From Bog-473 sp963788125 (GTDB lineage Bacteria; Actinomycetota; Acidimicrobiia; Acidimicrobiales; RAAP-2): a stretch of 64,000 nucleotides of DNA. Positions 35,509 through 44,271 of this stretch are shown in pieces (position 1 is the stretch's first letter; each line of letters opens with the position of its first letter). The position numbers were made by a program, and so were the translations under genes. The stretch spans positions 434,001 to 498,000 of the forward strand of contig CAWBFN010000002.1 of NCBI GenBank assembly GCA_963788125.1, written 5' to 3'. The notes under the pieces were generated by a model. The model had not been told where the DNA came from and searched no databases. It saw only the letters and a program-made list of their open reading frames with translations.

Positions 35509-35617
35509 GTCGAAGCCGGCCGCTCCTCCTGCGACCTGCCTCGTCTGTTGCGGGCCCACCGGCCGCTTCGCCCACTGCTTCGCCTGCCGCACGCTGACGC
35601 GCCTGCTCCAACTGCCG

Positions 35618-36259
35618 TTGGCCCCGGTGATGCCGGTGCACCTGTGCCCGGTTCCGGGGCCGCTCTACACGGTCTTGATGGGCTACAAGGAGTCGCCGGT
35701 GGCCGAGGCGCGCCGGCGGTTCACCGCTCGCGTCGGTGAGCTCTTCTCCACCTTCTTCGCCGAGCACCGGACATGCCTGGTGGCGGCGATGGGTGGAGGG
35801 GCGGACCTGGTCGTGCCGGTCCCTTCGTCCTCCCGCCCCGGTCGTGCCTCTCTGGAGCGAGCGGAGGGGCTGGGCGACCTGGCCGTCGCCACCTTGGGGG
35901 GTGGGGCGCGCTGGGTCCCGCCCCTTCTCCGTCGATCCTCGGGCGACGTCGGGCACATGCACCCGAATGCGCAGGCCTTTGCCGTTCCTGGTTCGTGGCT
36001 CCCGACGGTGAAGCGATCCCGCGTGCTCCTGCTCGACGACACCTACGTGAGCGGGGCGCGGGCACAGAGCGCCGCAGCGGCACTCCGTCTCTCCGGCGCG
36101 CGGGCTGTCCTCATCGTGCCGTTGGGCCGTGTCCTTCGGCCGGGGAGGTCGGCGCTGCACGCCGCCTTCGTCGAGCAGTCGACCGGCGGCGGCCACCGAC
36201 CGAGGTGTGTCGCCGTTCAGGCGCGCACGGGAGTTCAGGCGGGCACGGGAATGGGGTAG
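35618..36259 (+). CDS. Phosphoribosyltransferase-like protein (ComF type), start uncertain
   Basis: The frame from the TTG at 35618 gives 213 residues. The PRPP-binding loop VLLLDDTYVSGARAQSAAAAL at about 139-159 is the PRTase signature, and HLCPVPGPLYTVLMGYKESPV is the conserved N-terminal region of this subfamily. In the same frame upstream, codons at 35537-35587 encode a CxxCC...CxxC zinc-ribbon-like element that normally forms the N-terminus of ComF proteins. No ATG, GTG or TTG lies between the preceding in-frame stop (35450) and 35618. So the true start uses a rare codon, or an indel is present. The end overlaps the SDR gene by 25 bases, convergently. ComF proteins relate to DNA uptake and are of unresolved catalytic role. 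Confidence 0.65.
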   Translation: MAPVMPVHLCPVPGPLYTVLMGYKESPVAEARRRFTARVGELFSTFFAEHRTCLVAAMGGGADLVVPVPSSSRPGRASLERAEGLGDLAVATLGGGARWVPPLLRRSSGDVGHMHPNAQAFAVPGSWLPTVKRSRVLLLDDTYVSGARAQSAAAALRLSGARAVLIVPLGRVLRPGRSALHAAFVEQSTGGGHRPRCVAVQARTGVQAGTGMG

Positions 36260-37182
36260 TACACACCGGTCAACGCCTCGGATCTCTCCCAGAGGCGGAC
36301 GGCGTCGGCTTCGGTTCGGGCTCTTCGGCTCGGACGGACGACCGACGGTGGTCCGAAGAGCTGTCCACCGTGGCGTGGTCCGATGAACTGCCCGGAGGCC
36401 ACCTCGGGTGCCGTGGCGGCATACAAGGTGGGCCAGGCACCCTTGGCGGTGGCCTGTCCGAAGTGGTTCCCGAAGGAGCGCCTTGCGGTGGCCCGAAAAC
36501 CTCCGCCGCCCCCCAGAGCAGCTCCCGCGCCGATGAGGTTGCTCCGGGTCCACCCCGGATGGGCGGCCACCGCGATGGTCGACTCGCCACCCTCGTGCAG
36601 GCGTCGGCTCAGCTCAGAGGTGAAGAGGAGATTGGCCAGTTTCGACGCGCTGTAGTGCGACCACGGCGTGCCGACCCGCAGACCGGCGACATCGTCGAAG
36701 TCGATATGACCGACGCGGTGCACCACGGAGCTCACCGTCACCACCCGCGAGCGGCCGGCGACCAGGAGTCGCTCGAGGACCCGTCCGGTGAAGGCGAAGT
36801 GCCCCAGGTGATTGGTGGCCATCTGGAGCTCGAAACCGTCTGGGGTCTGCCGGTACGGCGTCCACATCACCCCAGCGTTGTTGATGAGGAGATCGAGCCG
36901 GGCGTGGCGGGCCAAGAACCTCTCGGCCGCCAGTTCGACGGCGACCAGATCGGAGAGATCGAGCGTCAAGAGCTCGAGCGAGGAGTGGTCGAGTTCGCTC
37001 TCCAGTTCGTCCACCGCCCGACGCGCCTTCTCCGGGTCGCGACACGCCAGGACGACATGGGCACCGCGATCGGCGAGCATGCGCGCCGTCTCGAACCCAA
37101 TTCCGCTGTTGGCGCCCGTGACGAGCGCCACCTTTCCCGTCTGGTCACCGATCTCGTCGGGGCTCCACTCTGATGACGGCAT
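36235..37182 (-). CDS. Short-chain dehydrogenase/reductase (retinol dehydrogenase-like)
   Basis: This 315-residue classical SDR has cofactor motif VTGANSGIGFETARM at about 21-35, LLINNAGVM at about 97-105, catalytic Ser in VVTVSSVVHR and active-site YSASK at about 175-179. It matches the light-dependent protochlorophyllide/retinol dehydrogenase branch, NADP(H)-dependent oxidoreductases with wide substrate use. The gene follows the pirin gene by 13 bases on the same strand, and the CoA ligase stands upstream, so the three may be one operon. The C-terminal tail is somewhat long and overlaps the PRTase stop. Confidence 0.87.
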   Translation of the reverse strand: MPSSEWSPDEIGDQTGKVALVTGANSGIGFETARMLADRGAHVVLACRDPEKARRAVDELESELDHSSLELLTLDLSDLVAVELAAERFLARHARLDLLINNAGVMWTPYRQTPDGFELQMATNHLGHFAFTGRVLERLLVAGRSRVVTVSSVVHRVGHIDFDDVAGLRVGTPWSHYSASKLANLLFTSELSRRLHEGGESTIAVAAHPGWTRSNLIGAGAALGGGGGFRATARRSFGNHFGQATAKGAWPTLYAATAPEVASGQFIGPRHGGQLFGPPSVVRPSRRARTEADAVRLWERSEALTGVYYPIPVPA

Positions 37183-37195
37183 GCGCCTCCCGACC

Positions 37196-38161
37196 TTAGG
37201 CGTTGCCGATGTGGTCGGCCGGAACGGTACCCAGACGGCCGGCCTGGTAGTCCTCGAACGCCTCCATCAGCTCCTCCCTGGTGTTCATGACGAACGGCCC
37301 GTGGGCGGCGACCGGCTCCCGCAGCGGCTGGCCACCGAGTAGCAACACCTCCAGCGCCCCGTGTCGCGACTCCTGCAGCTGAGCTGCCCGCATGACGATG
37401 GCGTCTCCGGGGTCGTGCACGACCAGCTGGCCGGAGTGGACGGGTCGCGAGTCGGGGCCCACGGTACCGTCCCCGGCCAACACGTAGACAAGCGCGTTGA
37501 ACCCGGTCGGCCACGGCAGCGCGAGCTCCGCGCCGGGCTGCACCGTGGCGTGCACCAAGGAGATGGGCGTGTGGGTGGAGCCCGGTCCGCGCCCGCCCGC
37601 CACATCGCCGGCAATGACCCGCACGAGCGCACCACCGTCGGCGGAGGTGAGAAGCAGGGTGTCCTCGGCCTCGAGGTCCTGGTAGCGCGGATCCACCCAC
37701 TTCTGTGCCGCCGGCAGATTGACCCACAGTTGGATGCCGTGGAACAACCCACCGCTGGCGATCAGCTGCTCGGGCGGCCGCTCAATGTGAAGGATGCCCG
37801 ATCCCGCCGTCATCCACTGTGTGGCGCCGTTGGTGATGACGCCGCCCCCGCCGATTGAGTCCTGGTGCTGAAAGATCCCATCCATCATGTAGGTCACGGT
37901 CTCGAAGCCGCGATGAGGGTGCCAGGGCGTCCCCTTGGGCTCGCCCGGAGCGTACTCAACCTCGCCCATCTGGTCCATGTGGATGAAGGGGTCGAGGTCG
38001 GCCAGCGTCACCCCGGCGAAGGCGCGCCGGACGGGGAAGCCCTCCCCCTCCAGACCCGACGGCGCGTCGGTGATGCTCTTGACCTTCCGGATCTGCGCAG
38101 CGGCCTCGAGAGGCGCAGCCCGTGGCAGGGTCAGGTTGTCGGGAACGGTCACTGCAGGCAT
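37196..38161 (-). CDS. Pirin family protein
   Basis: This roughly 321-residue bicupin starts at the ATG at 38161, with GTGGAG just upstream (an ATG at 38209 would add 16 residues). The first cupin keeps the metal ligands of pirin: the histidines of PWHPHRGFETVTYM and the pair in GSGILHIERP. FPVRRAFAGVTLADLDPFIHMDQM is the pirin N-terminal motif. Pirins bind iron; the bacterial YhhW type has quercetinase activity and others act as redox-linked co-regulators. It is co-directional with the SDR (13 bases) and 74 bases after the CoA ligase stop. Confidence 0.88.
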   Translation of the reverse strand: MPAVTVPDNLTLPRAAPLEAAAQIRKVKSITDAPSGLEGEGFPVRRAFAGVTLADLDPFIHMDQMGEVEYAPGEPKGTPWHPHRGFETVTYMMDGIFQHQDSIGGGGVITNGATQWMTAGSGILHIERPPEQLIASGGLFHGIQLWVNLPAAQKWVDPRYQDLEAEDTLLLTSADGGALVRVIAGDVAGGRGPGSTHTPISLVHATVQPGAELALPWPTGFNALVYVLAGDGTVGPDSRPVHSGQLVVHDPGDAIVMRAAQLQESRHGALEVLLLGGQPLREPVAAHGPFVMNTREELMEAFEDYQAGRLGTVPADHIGNA

Positions 38162-38235
38162 TGGCACTCCACTCTCGTCACTTAGGTGATCAACACCGGA
38201 CCCGGTCATTGTGTTCCGGGCCTCATCCGGCTGCG

Positions 38236-39807
38236 TCAGTGTCGGCGCTGCGCGTCCCAGGTGTTCTCGTTGAGCGGGTCGACCCGCAGCGGCGGCTTCT
38301 TGATCCGCTTCATGGCTTCGGTCCGCTCCGGCGCATCGATGAACTCGATGTAACGGGGGAGCATGAAGCCGGGCACCCGTTCTGCCAGGAACTCGTGCAG
38401 ACCGGCGTGGGTGATCTCCTGGTCCTCGAGGCGGACGACGCAGATCTTGACCTCGTCTTCCCCGTGCTCGGAGGGCACCCCTATCGCCGCCGTCTCCGAC
38501 ACGGCCGGATGCTCGTTCACGTACGCCTCGAGCTCCACCGAGGAGATGTTCTCGCCGCGCCGGCGCATCGAGTCTTTCAGCCGATCGACGAAGTGGTATC
38601 GACCGCGCTCGTCGCGCACAACGCCGTCTCCGGTGTGGAACCAGCCGTTGCGCCAGGCCTCCGCCGTCTTCTCGGGCATTCCGAAGTAGCCGACCATCAT
38701 CCGCCACGGCTCATCGGTCCGCACCAGCAGCTCACCGATCTGGCCGGTCGGGACCTCGTAGTCGTTCTCGTCGGCGATGCGCACCTGGTAGCCCGGCGTG
38801 ACCCACTTCCCCGTCGACTCCCGGTCCGCCGTGACGTCGGGGCCGGCATAGAGCGGGGTCCCCACCTCGGTGTTGCCGAAGTTCGTCCGCATCATCACAC
38901 CGAACCGCTTCTTGAAGTCCTCGACGCGCGACACGACCGGCGCGCCGGCGACGTAACGCAAGGGGTTGTCCGGATCGTCGGGGTGCGGCGGCTGGTCGAG
39001 CAGCCAGTTCATCATCGCCGGGATCAGCGCCGTGACGGTGCAGCCGTAGGTGCGGATATCGTCCCAGAAGCACTGGGTCTTGAATGAGTCCCGGAGCACC
39101 ACCTGCCCCCCCGGGAAGCCCAACCAGGCGAGGGGGAGCATGCCGGACAGGTGGAACACGGGGAAGGGGCAGTAGTAGACGTCGTCGCCGGACATGTCGA
39201 TCCAGCACTCGTTCGGCCACAGGCGCCCCCATGGCACGAGCACCCCCTTCGATGGTCCGGTCGTGCCCGATGTGTAGCTGATACAGGCGATCTCGTGCCG
39301 CTGCGGTACGGAGAGATCGGTCGCGGGCGCGGCGGCGTGCCAAAGCTCGGAAGCGGCGACGAGCCGCACGGGGAAGTCGGATGGAAGTTCCTCGGGGCGG
39401 GCGTCGGGGACGATGATCAGCTCCAACCGGCCGACGGCGGCAGCGACCTCGGCGACCCGTTCGAGAAACTCCAACGCGCAGATCATGCGCGTCGCCCGGC
39501 AGTCGGTGAGGACGTACTCGAGCATCCGGCCCCGGTAGTCGGTGTTGATGCCGGTCTGGACGGCCCGCAACCAGCCCAGGCCCAGCCAGTGCTCCTCGGC
39601 CGAGATCGTCGTCTTCACCATGGTCGGCACGTTGTCGCCGGCCTGAATACCGGAACGGCGGAACGCGTCGGCCCAGCGCACGACCGCCTCGTGGAACTGG
39701 CCGTACGAGCGCGCGTTGCCGTGGACGTCCCGCAGGAACGGCCGTCCCGGCTCGCGCTCGGCCCAGCCCTGAATGGCCCCGGGCAGCGTCTCGGTCGGTT
39801 CAAACAT
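38236..39807 (-). CDS. AMP-dependent acyl-CoA ligase (CaiC/FadD-like)
   Basis: This 523-residue ANL-superfamily ligase has ATP loop ISYTSGTTGPSKGV at about 178-191, NFGNTEVGTPL as the acyl-binding A5 region, GWFHTGD and DRLKDSMRRRGENIS, and the C-terminal Lys in AMKRIKKPPLR. It activates a carboxylic acid as acyl-adenylate and then as CoA thioester. The carbon chain or ring acid it uses is unknown; the closest named types are CaiC-like and FadD-like. It heads the minus-strand run with pirin and SDR. The intergenic region before its start carries a palindrome shared with the divergent amidohydrolase gene. Confidence 0.9.
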   Translation of the reverse strand: MFEPTETLPGAIQGWAEREPGRPFLRDVHGNARSYGQFHEAVVRWADAFRRSGIQAGDNVPTMVKTTISAEEHWLGLGWLRAVQTGINTDYRGRMLEYVLTDCRATRMICALEFLERVAEVAAAVGRLELIIVPDARPEELPSDFPVRLVAASELWHAAAPATDLSVPQRHEIACISYTSGTTGPSKGVLVPWGRLWPNECWIDMSGDDVYYCPFPVFHLSGMLPLAWLGFPGGQVVLRDSFKTQCFWDDIRTYGCTVTALIPAMMNWLLDQPPHPDDPDNPLRYVAGAPVVSRVEDFKKRFGVMMRTNFGNTEVGTPLYAGPDVTADRESTGKWVTPGYQVRIADENDYEVPTGQIGELLVRTDEPWRMMVGYFGMPEKTAEAWRNGWFHTGDGVVRDERGRYHFVDRLKDSMRRRGENISSVELEAYVNEHPAVSETAAIGVPSEHGEDEVKICVVRLEDQEITHAGLHEFLAERVPGFMLPRYIEFIDAPERTEAMKRIKKPPLRVDPLNENTWDAQRRH

Positions 39808-39860
39808 CGGCCCAAGGCCTTGCCGCGAGCACGTCCCAACCGTAGCCGCTCGCCGTGTGC

Positions 39861-39878
39861 AGTGAGCGGGCGCTCACT
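39861..39878. promoter_or_regulatory. TetR-type operator-like palindrome with overlapping -10 elements
   Basis: AGTGAGCGGGCGCTCACT is a perfect 8-base inverted repeat with a 2-base spacer, in the 121-base gap between the divergent CoA ligase and amidohydrolase genes. The adjoining palindrome CACTATAGTG (39875-39884) offers a -10-like TATAGT on both strands, overlapping the right arm. A repressor bound here could block both genes. Arm length and spacing resemble TetR-family operators. No TetR gene lies in the window. Confidence 0.6.
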
Positions 39879-39928
39879 ATAGTGGCGGGAGCGCTGTCTC
39901 TTGGCGTGTACCGGAACGAGGGAGGGCC

Positions 39929-41098
39929 ATGGCAGTCGCAGATACCGCGCTACGCGTGATTGACGCCGACACGCATCTCACCGAGCCGGTCGACCTGTGG
40001 ACGGCGCGTATGCCGGATCGTTTTCGCGACGACGCGCCACGCGTCCTGCTCCACGAGCCCACCGGCACGTGGCGTTGGATGGTGGGGGACCGCTGGTGCA
40101 GCCTGGTCGGCAACTACAGCATGGCGGGATGGCGCGAGTTCCCGCCCTCGTGCCCGCCGACCCTGGAGGAGGCCGATCCGGCCTGCTACGACGCCAAGGC
40201 CCGGCTGGCCCATATGGACGCCAACGGCATTTACGCCCAGGTGCTGTACCCGAATGTGATCGCCTTCGAGGGTCATGCGTTCATGGCGCTGAAGGACGAG
40301 GGCCTTAAACTCGCCTGCGTTCAGACCTACAACGACTACCAGATTGAGTTCGCGTCGATCGCACCCGATCGCTTCGTCGCCCTCGCCGTGCTTCCGTTCT
40401 GGGATCTCGACGCCTCCCTGGCAGAAGTGCGCCGCTGTCGTGGTCTGGGGCACAGGGGGATCCTGTGGGCGGCGACGCTCGAGAAGCATGGGCTCCCCGA
40501 CTTCAGCGACCCGCACTGGGATCCGCTCTACGCCGAGGCGCAGGACCTCGGGATGTCGATCAACTTCCATGTCGGCGTGGGGAACACCGCCGAGGAGATC
40601 GAGCAGGCCATGAACCGGGAGTCCTACGACCCTGCGGCCAACACGGCCCGGTCCTCCATGTCGTTCATCTCCAATGTGAGGACGATCGGGCTCCTGTTGA
40701 CCAGCGGAGTGTGCGACCGGTTCCCGCGGCTCGACTTCGTGTCGGTCGAGAGCGGATTCGGGTACGTCCCGTTCCTGCTCGACAGCCTGGACTGGCAGTG
40801 GGTGAACGCCAACGCGCGGCGACGCTATCCCGACCGCCTCCTGCCCAGCGAGTACTTCCGACGGCAGGTGTACTCCATGTTCTGGTTCGAATCCAACTCG
40901 TTGGAGCTCCTACCCAAGTACGAGGACAACGTGATGTTCGAGACGGACTTCCCCCACCCCACGAGTCTGCACCCCGGCCCGGCGAGCTTTGCGCCCTCGC
41001 CGGCGGAGGTGATCCGGCGGGACACCGAGATCGTGGGAGAGGCGGTCATGCGCAAGGTGCTGCAGGACAACGCCTGCCGGGTGTATCACATCGAGTGA
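39929..41098 (+). CDS. Amidohydrolase-2 family metal-dependent hydrolase/decarboxylase
   Basis: This 389-residue TIM-barrel protein starts at an ATG preceded by GGGAGGG. The metal-site start is VIDADTHLTEP at about 10-20 (D-x-D-x-H). Further candidate residues are the histidine in INFHVGVG at about 213, the acidic ESGFGYVPF, and the conserved C-terminal DFPHP in MFETDFPHPTSLHPG. The family includes gamma-resorcylate, 5-carboxyvanillate and ACMS decarboxylases and related lactone hydrolases. Divergent from the CoA ligase and convergent with the thiolase-fold run, it likely acts on a ring acid or lactone of the same pathway (inference). Confidence 0.85.
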   Translation: MAVADTALRVIDADTHLTEPVDLWTARMPDRFRDDAPRVLLHEPTGTWRWMVGDRWCSLVGNYSMAGWREFPPSCPPTLEEADPACYDAKARLAHMDANGIYAQVLYPNVIAFEGHAFMALKDEGLKLACVQTYNDYQIEFASIAPDRFVALAVLPFWDLDASLAEVRRCRGLGHRGILWAATLEKHGLPDFSDPHWDPLYAEAQDLGMSINFHVGVGNTAEEIEQAMNRESYDPAANTARSSMSFISNVRTIGLLLTSGVCDRFPRLDFVSVESGFGYVPFLLDSLDWQWVNANARRRYPDRLLPSEYFRRQVYSMFWFESNSLELLPKYEDNVMFETDFPHPTSLHPGPASFAPSPAEVIRRDTEIVGEAVMRKVLQDNACRVYHIE

Positions 41099-41124
41099 CT
41101 GACCCGTGCCGGCACCGGTGCACC

Positions 41125-42279
41125 CTACGGCCGGTCACTGCCGACGACCCACATGGCGACACAGTTCGAGTAGCCCCCGGCGGCGTGCCCCAGGGCGAGA
41201 CGGGCGCCGTCGATCTGGTGCGCCCCCGCGTCCCCACGGACCTGCAGTGCCGCCTCGGCGAACCTCACCAGTCCGGCCGCCCCGATGGGGTTGGCCCCCA
41301 AGAGGCCCCCTGACGGGTTGACCGGCAGCGCGCCGGTGCGGGTCGTCGTACCGTCGTCGATGAGGTGCCATCCCCGCCCCGACGCCACGATGCCGAGATT
41401 CTCCAGCAGGAGCGGTTCCATCCAGCTGTAGGGGACGAAGAGCTCCGCCACGTCGAGGTCCCGGAGGGGGTCCGCAATCCCGGCCTGCCGGTAGACCGCC
41501 CGCGCGCAGTCCCGTCCACATCGAGGATCGACGCTGTCGTGCTGCGGCGCGACCGGAGGCTCGGTCCGCACCGCCGACGCGTGGACCCATGCCGGGCTCG
41601 AGTGGCGGAGAGCCGAGGCCTCGTCGCAGAGGACCACGGCGCAGGCCCCGTCGGAGGACGGACACGAGTGCAGCAACCTGATGGGGTCCCACAGCATGCG
41701 CGAGGCGGCGATCTTCTCCAGGGTGATGTCTTCCCGGCGAACCTGGGCGTACGGATTCAGCAGCGCGTTCTGCCGGTCTTTGAGCGCGGCCAGGTCACCG
41801 ATGTGCGACGGCGCGTCCGATCGATGGATGTACTCCCGGCAGAGGGCACCGAAGAGACTTCCCGTCCCGCCCTGCCAGCGGGCCTCAAAGGGAAGGTGCT
41901 GGAGTGTCGCACCGGCCGAGTTCGCCTCCGACTGCTTCTCGAAGCAGACCACGAGGACCCGGGAGTGCAGCCCGGCGGCGATGAGGTTCACGCCCATGCT
42001 GGCGGCCATGCCGCCGGCGTTGCCCGACGTGTACGCCCGGAAGACGGGTTTGCCGGCCGCGCCGAGCGCATCAGCGAGATACAGCTCCGGCGACATCAGC
42101 CCCTCCAGTATGTCCGGGGCCTTGCCCAGCACCACGGCGTCTATCTCGTTCCAGTCGAGTCCCGCGTCGATCAGAGCCCGCTGCGCCGCCTCGCGTACCA
42201 GCCCGCCCAACGACACGTCGAGCCGCACCGCCGCGTGGTGGGTCTGGCCGATCCCGACGATCGCACAGCGGGACTTCAT
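41125..42279 (-). CDS. Thiolase-fold protein lacking the catalytic cysteine (SCP-x/Ltp-like)
   Basis: This 384-residue protein starts MKSRCAIVGIGQTHHAAVRL, the standard start of thiolase-like lipid-transfer proteins. Where an active thiolase has its nucleophilic Cys, it reads RAYTSGNAGGMAASMGVN (about 81-98). The GHPxGASG histidine is replaced in NPSGGLLGANPIGAAG. A histidine remains in ALGHAAGGYSNC. Thiolase-fold proteins with such substitutions include the steroid side-chain retro-aldolase Ltp2, which needs a DUF35 partner. It is the last gene of the six-gene minus-strand run, 13 bases after its neighbour. Retro-aldolase or acyl-binding functions are possible; classical thiolysis is unlikely. 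Confidence 0.8.
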   Translation of the reverse strand: MKSRCAIVGIGQTHHAAVRLDVSLGGLVREAAQRALIDAGLDWNEIDAVVLGKAPDILEGLMSPELYLADALGAAGKPVFRAYTSGNAGGMAASMGVNLIAAGLHSRVLVVCFEKQSEANSAGATLQHLPFEARWQGGTGSLFGALCREYIHRSDAPSHIGDLAALKDRQNALLNPYAQVRREDITLEKIAASRMLWDPIRLLHSCPSSDGACAVVLCDEASALRHSSPAWVHASAVRTEPPVAPQHDSVDPRCGRDCARAVYRQAGIADPLRDLDVAELFVPYSWMEPLLLENLGIVASGRGWHLIDDGTTTRTGALPVNPSGGLLGANPIGAAGLVRFAEAALQVRGDAGAHQIDGARLALGHAAGGYSNCVAMWVVGSDRP

Positions 42280-42292
42280 CGGTCCGTGACCA

Positions 42293-43309
42293 CTAGTCCG
42301 ACTCCATCAGGCAGAGCAGGTTGTGCTGCAGGCAGGGTCCGTTGGTGGCGTGTCCCACCGCTCGACGGGCCACACCGCGCATGATCGCTTCCGCGGCCGA
42401 GGCGATGCGGAGGAGACCGGTGACCATGATCGGATCAGCCGGAAGGGCTCCCCCCGAGGGATTGACGCTCGCCACCTCGCCCGCCTGCAGGGACTCCACG
42501 ATGAGGAGCTCCTGATGGCTGAAGGGGGCATGGACCTCCAGGACGTCGATGCTCAGCTCGCTCAGGTGCAACCGATCGGAGACACAGCGGAGAGAAGGTG
42601 AGGTGGACAGATCGCGGGCGCCGAGGGAGTGGCGCTCGATCTGGTGGTGCATCCCGGCGATCCACGCCGGCCGTCCGGCCGAACCGGTGGCAACCTCTTC
42701 GACGGCCAGGACGACCGCCGCGGCGCCCGAGCAGATCGTCGAGCAGTCCAGGCTCCGGAGGGGAGAGGCGACGTAGGGCTGGCGCAGCAGGTACTCGACG
42801 TCCACCCCGCCGCGTCGGGCACTGACCACGGAGGCGAAGTCGGTTTCGCTGAAGCGGCCGGAGTCGACCATGGCCCGGGCCTGGAGGGCAGCGATGCTGG
42901 CGACCCGTGGGCCGAGGGGTGCGACGACGTACGGGTCGAGTTGAAGCCCGAGCACTGCGGTTTCGTCGTCGGCGAGCGGGCGGCTGAAAGCGCACACCAA
43001 TGCGGCAGGGGACTCGCCGGCCATGAGCCGGACCCAGCACTCGTAGAGGGCGAATGCTCCGTCTGCCTCCAGATGCGAATGGGTGCGGGGGGGCCACCCC
43101 GGGATGGCGTCGAACGCCCCCATGACCCCGCCCACGACGCCGTTCAAGAACTCGGAGCTGGCCGTGCCCAGCACGCCGATCGCAGAGGGCGAGATCCCAC
43201 TGGCGCGCAGCGCGCGCTCGACGACGGGAGCCAGCAGCTCGGCGTCGTTGCGCCCGTCACGCCCGCGGACGAGCTCGCTGGCGGCTCCGACGACGGCGAC
43301 CCGCGTCAT
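42293..43309 (-). CDS. Thiolase-fold protein, shortened and lacking catalytic residues
   Basis: This 338-residue protein (MTRVAVVGAASELVRGRDGR) is about 50 residues shorter than usual thiolases. The nucleophile region reads RTHSHLEADGAFALYECW, without Cys at the expected place, and the GHP motif region reads NPSGGALPADPIMVTG. The C-terminal AVGHATNGPCLQHNLLCLM is typical of the non-specific lipid-transfer/thiolase-like branch. Its start overlaps the DUF35 stop by ATGA, so the two proteins are made together and may form a complex, as in Ltp2-ChsH2 (inference). Confidence 0.75.
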   Translation of the reverse strand: MTRVAVVGAASELVRGRDGRNDAELLAPVVERALRASGISPSAIGVLGTASSEFLNGVVGGVMGAFDAIPGWPPRTHSHLEADGAFALYECWVRLMAGESPAALVCAFSRPLADDETAVLGLQLDPYVVAPLGPRVASIAALQARAMVDSGRFSETDFASVVSARRGGVDVEYLLRQPYVASPLRSLDCSTICSGAAAVVLAVEEVATGSAGRPAWIAGMHHQIERHSLGARDLSTSPSLRCVSDRLHLSELSIDVLEVHAPFSHQELLIVESLQAGEVASVNPSGGALPADPIMVTGLLRIASAAEAIMRGVARRAVGHATNGPCLQHNLLCLMESD

Positions 43310-44271
43310 GCGCCCTCATGGGTGGAACCGCCACTGGTGGTCGTGACGGGACGGAAGTAGCGGATGCTCTCCCAGGTCGGGGCGAGGTCCTCGTCGGGTA
43401 CCCACACGGCCTCGACCCTGAGGCCCACCGCCACCTCCTCGGCCGGTACCTCCCCCAAGAGGTGGGCGAAGGGCACGTCGGCGCCGTCGAGGCGGACCCA
43501 GGCGCAGACGAAGGGCAGGTCCATCGTGATGCCGTGAAAGGGGATGTGTACGACGGTGTAGCTGGTGACCGTGCCCCGATCCTCCATTTCCAGCAGATCC
43601 ATGGGGCCCGAGCGACAGGCCGGACACGTCGAGTGAGGGGGTACGTACACACCCGAACAGCCCGGGCACCTCCCGCCCTGAATCCGGCGTTCCGAGAGGG
43701 CTCGGAGAAATCCGGTGAGCGCCAGTCCGGGCTCGTAGCTGTAGTGCAGCACCATCTGCGAGACCACTTCGAGGTCCGCGAGGAGCTCGGGGGGGCGGGG
43801 AGCGGGTGGGGGGCCATGAGGGTGGTCGTCTCCCGCTCCGCACGGCACGAAGGCCCGCAGGTCACGGATGCCGCCCCTCCGTTCGGCGCGCCAATCGGCG
43901 CATACCGCCATGCCGGTGTGCATGACCGCCTCATCGGGGACGTCGACGATGTGGAGCAACGCCGTGTCGGCACCCTCGAGTTGCACCAGCGCCAGAGCGA
44001 ACGGATGAGGCGACGGGTCACCGGGCCGTGGTTCGCCGACCCATGTCCACGATCGCACGACTCCCCGCTCGCCCAGCCGCACGAACCCGTCGATCTCGGC
44101 GCCGGTCTCGGGATCCCAGTCGACGGGCGGCACCGTGACCCTGCCGTCCGCACCGCGGCTGCCCCACAGCTCGGCCCGGGCCAGGCCCGAGAGGAAGAGG
44201 TGGTCGGCCCCGGCCACGCTCCTCTTGTAGGAGAAAGCGACCTCGTGCGGGGCTCTGAGTGCGTCCGTCAT
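43306..44271 (-). CDS. DUF35 OB-fold/zinc-ribbon protein with two OB-like halves
   Basis: This 321-residue protein starts at the ATG at 44271 (MTDALRAPHEVAFSYKRSV). The second half is a complete DUF35: zinc ribbon GGRCPGCSGVYVPPHSTCPACRSG with four cysteines, then OB-fold strands DRGTVTSYTVVHIPFHGI and DLPFVCAWVRLDGA. The first half has a similar strand pattern (ELWGSRGADGRV, ERGVVRSWTWVGEP, PFALALVQLEGA) but no zinc cysteines, so it is an apparent degenerate duplication. Single DUF35 proteins pair with thiolase-fold aldolases in steroid degradation. ATGA overlaps on both sides tie it to two thiolase-fold genes. Confidence 0.8.
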   Translation of the reverse strand: MTDALRAPHEVAFSYKRSVAGADHLFLSGLARAELWGSRGADGRVTVPPVDWDPETGAEIDGFVRLGERGVVRSWTWVGEPRPGDPSPHPFALALVQLEGADTALLHIVDVPDEAVMHTGMAVCADWRAERRGGIRDLRAFVPCGAGDDHPHGPPPAPRPPELLADLEVVSQMVLHYSYEPGLALTGFLRALSERRIQGGRCPGCSGVYVPPHSTCPACRSGPMDLLEMEDRGTVTSYTVVHIPFHGITMDLPFVCAWVRLDGADVPFAHLLGEVPAEEVAVGLRVEAVWVPDEDLAPTWESIRYFRPVTTTSGGSTHEGA

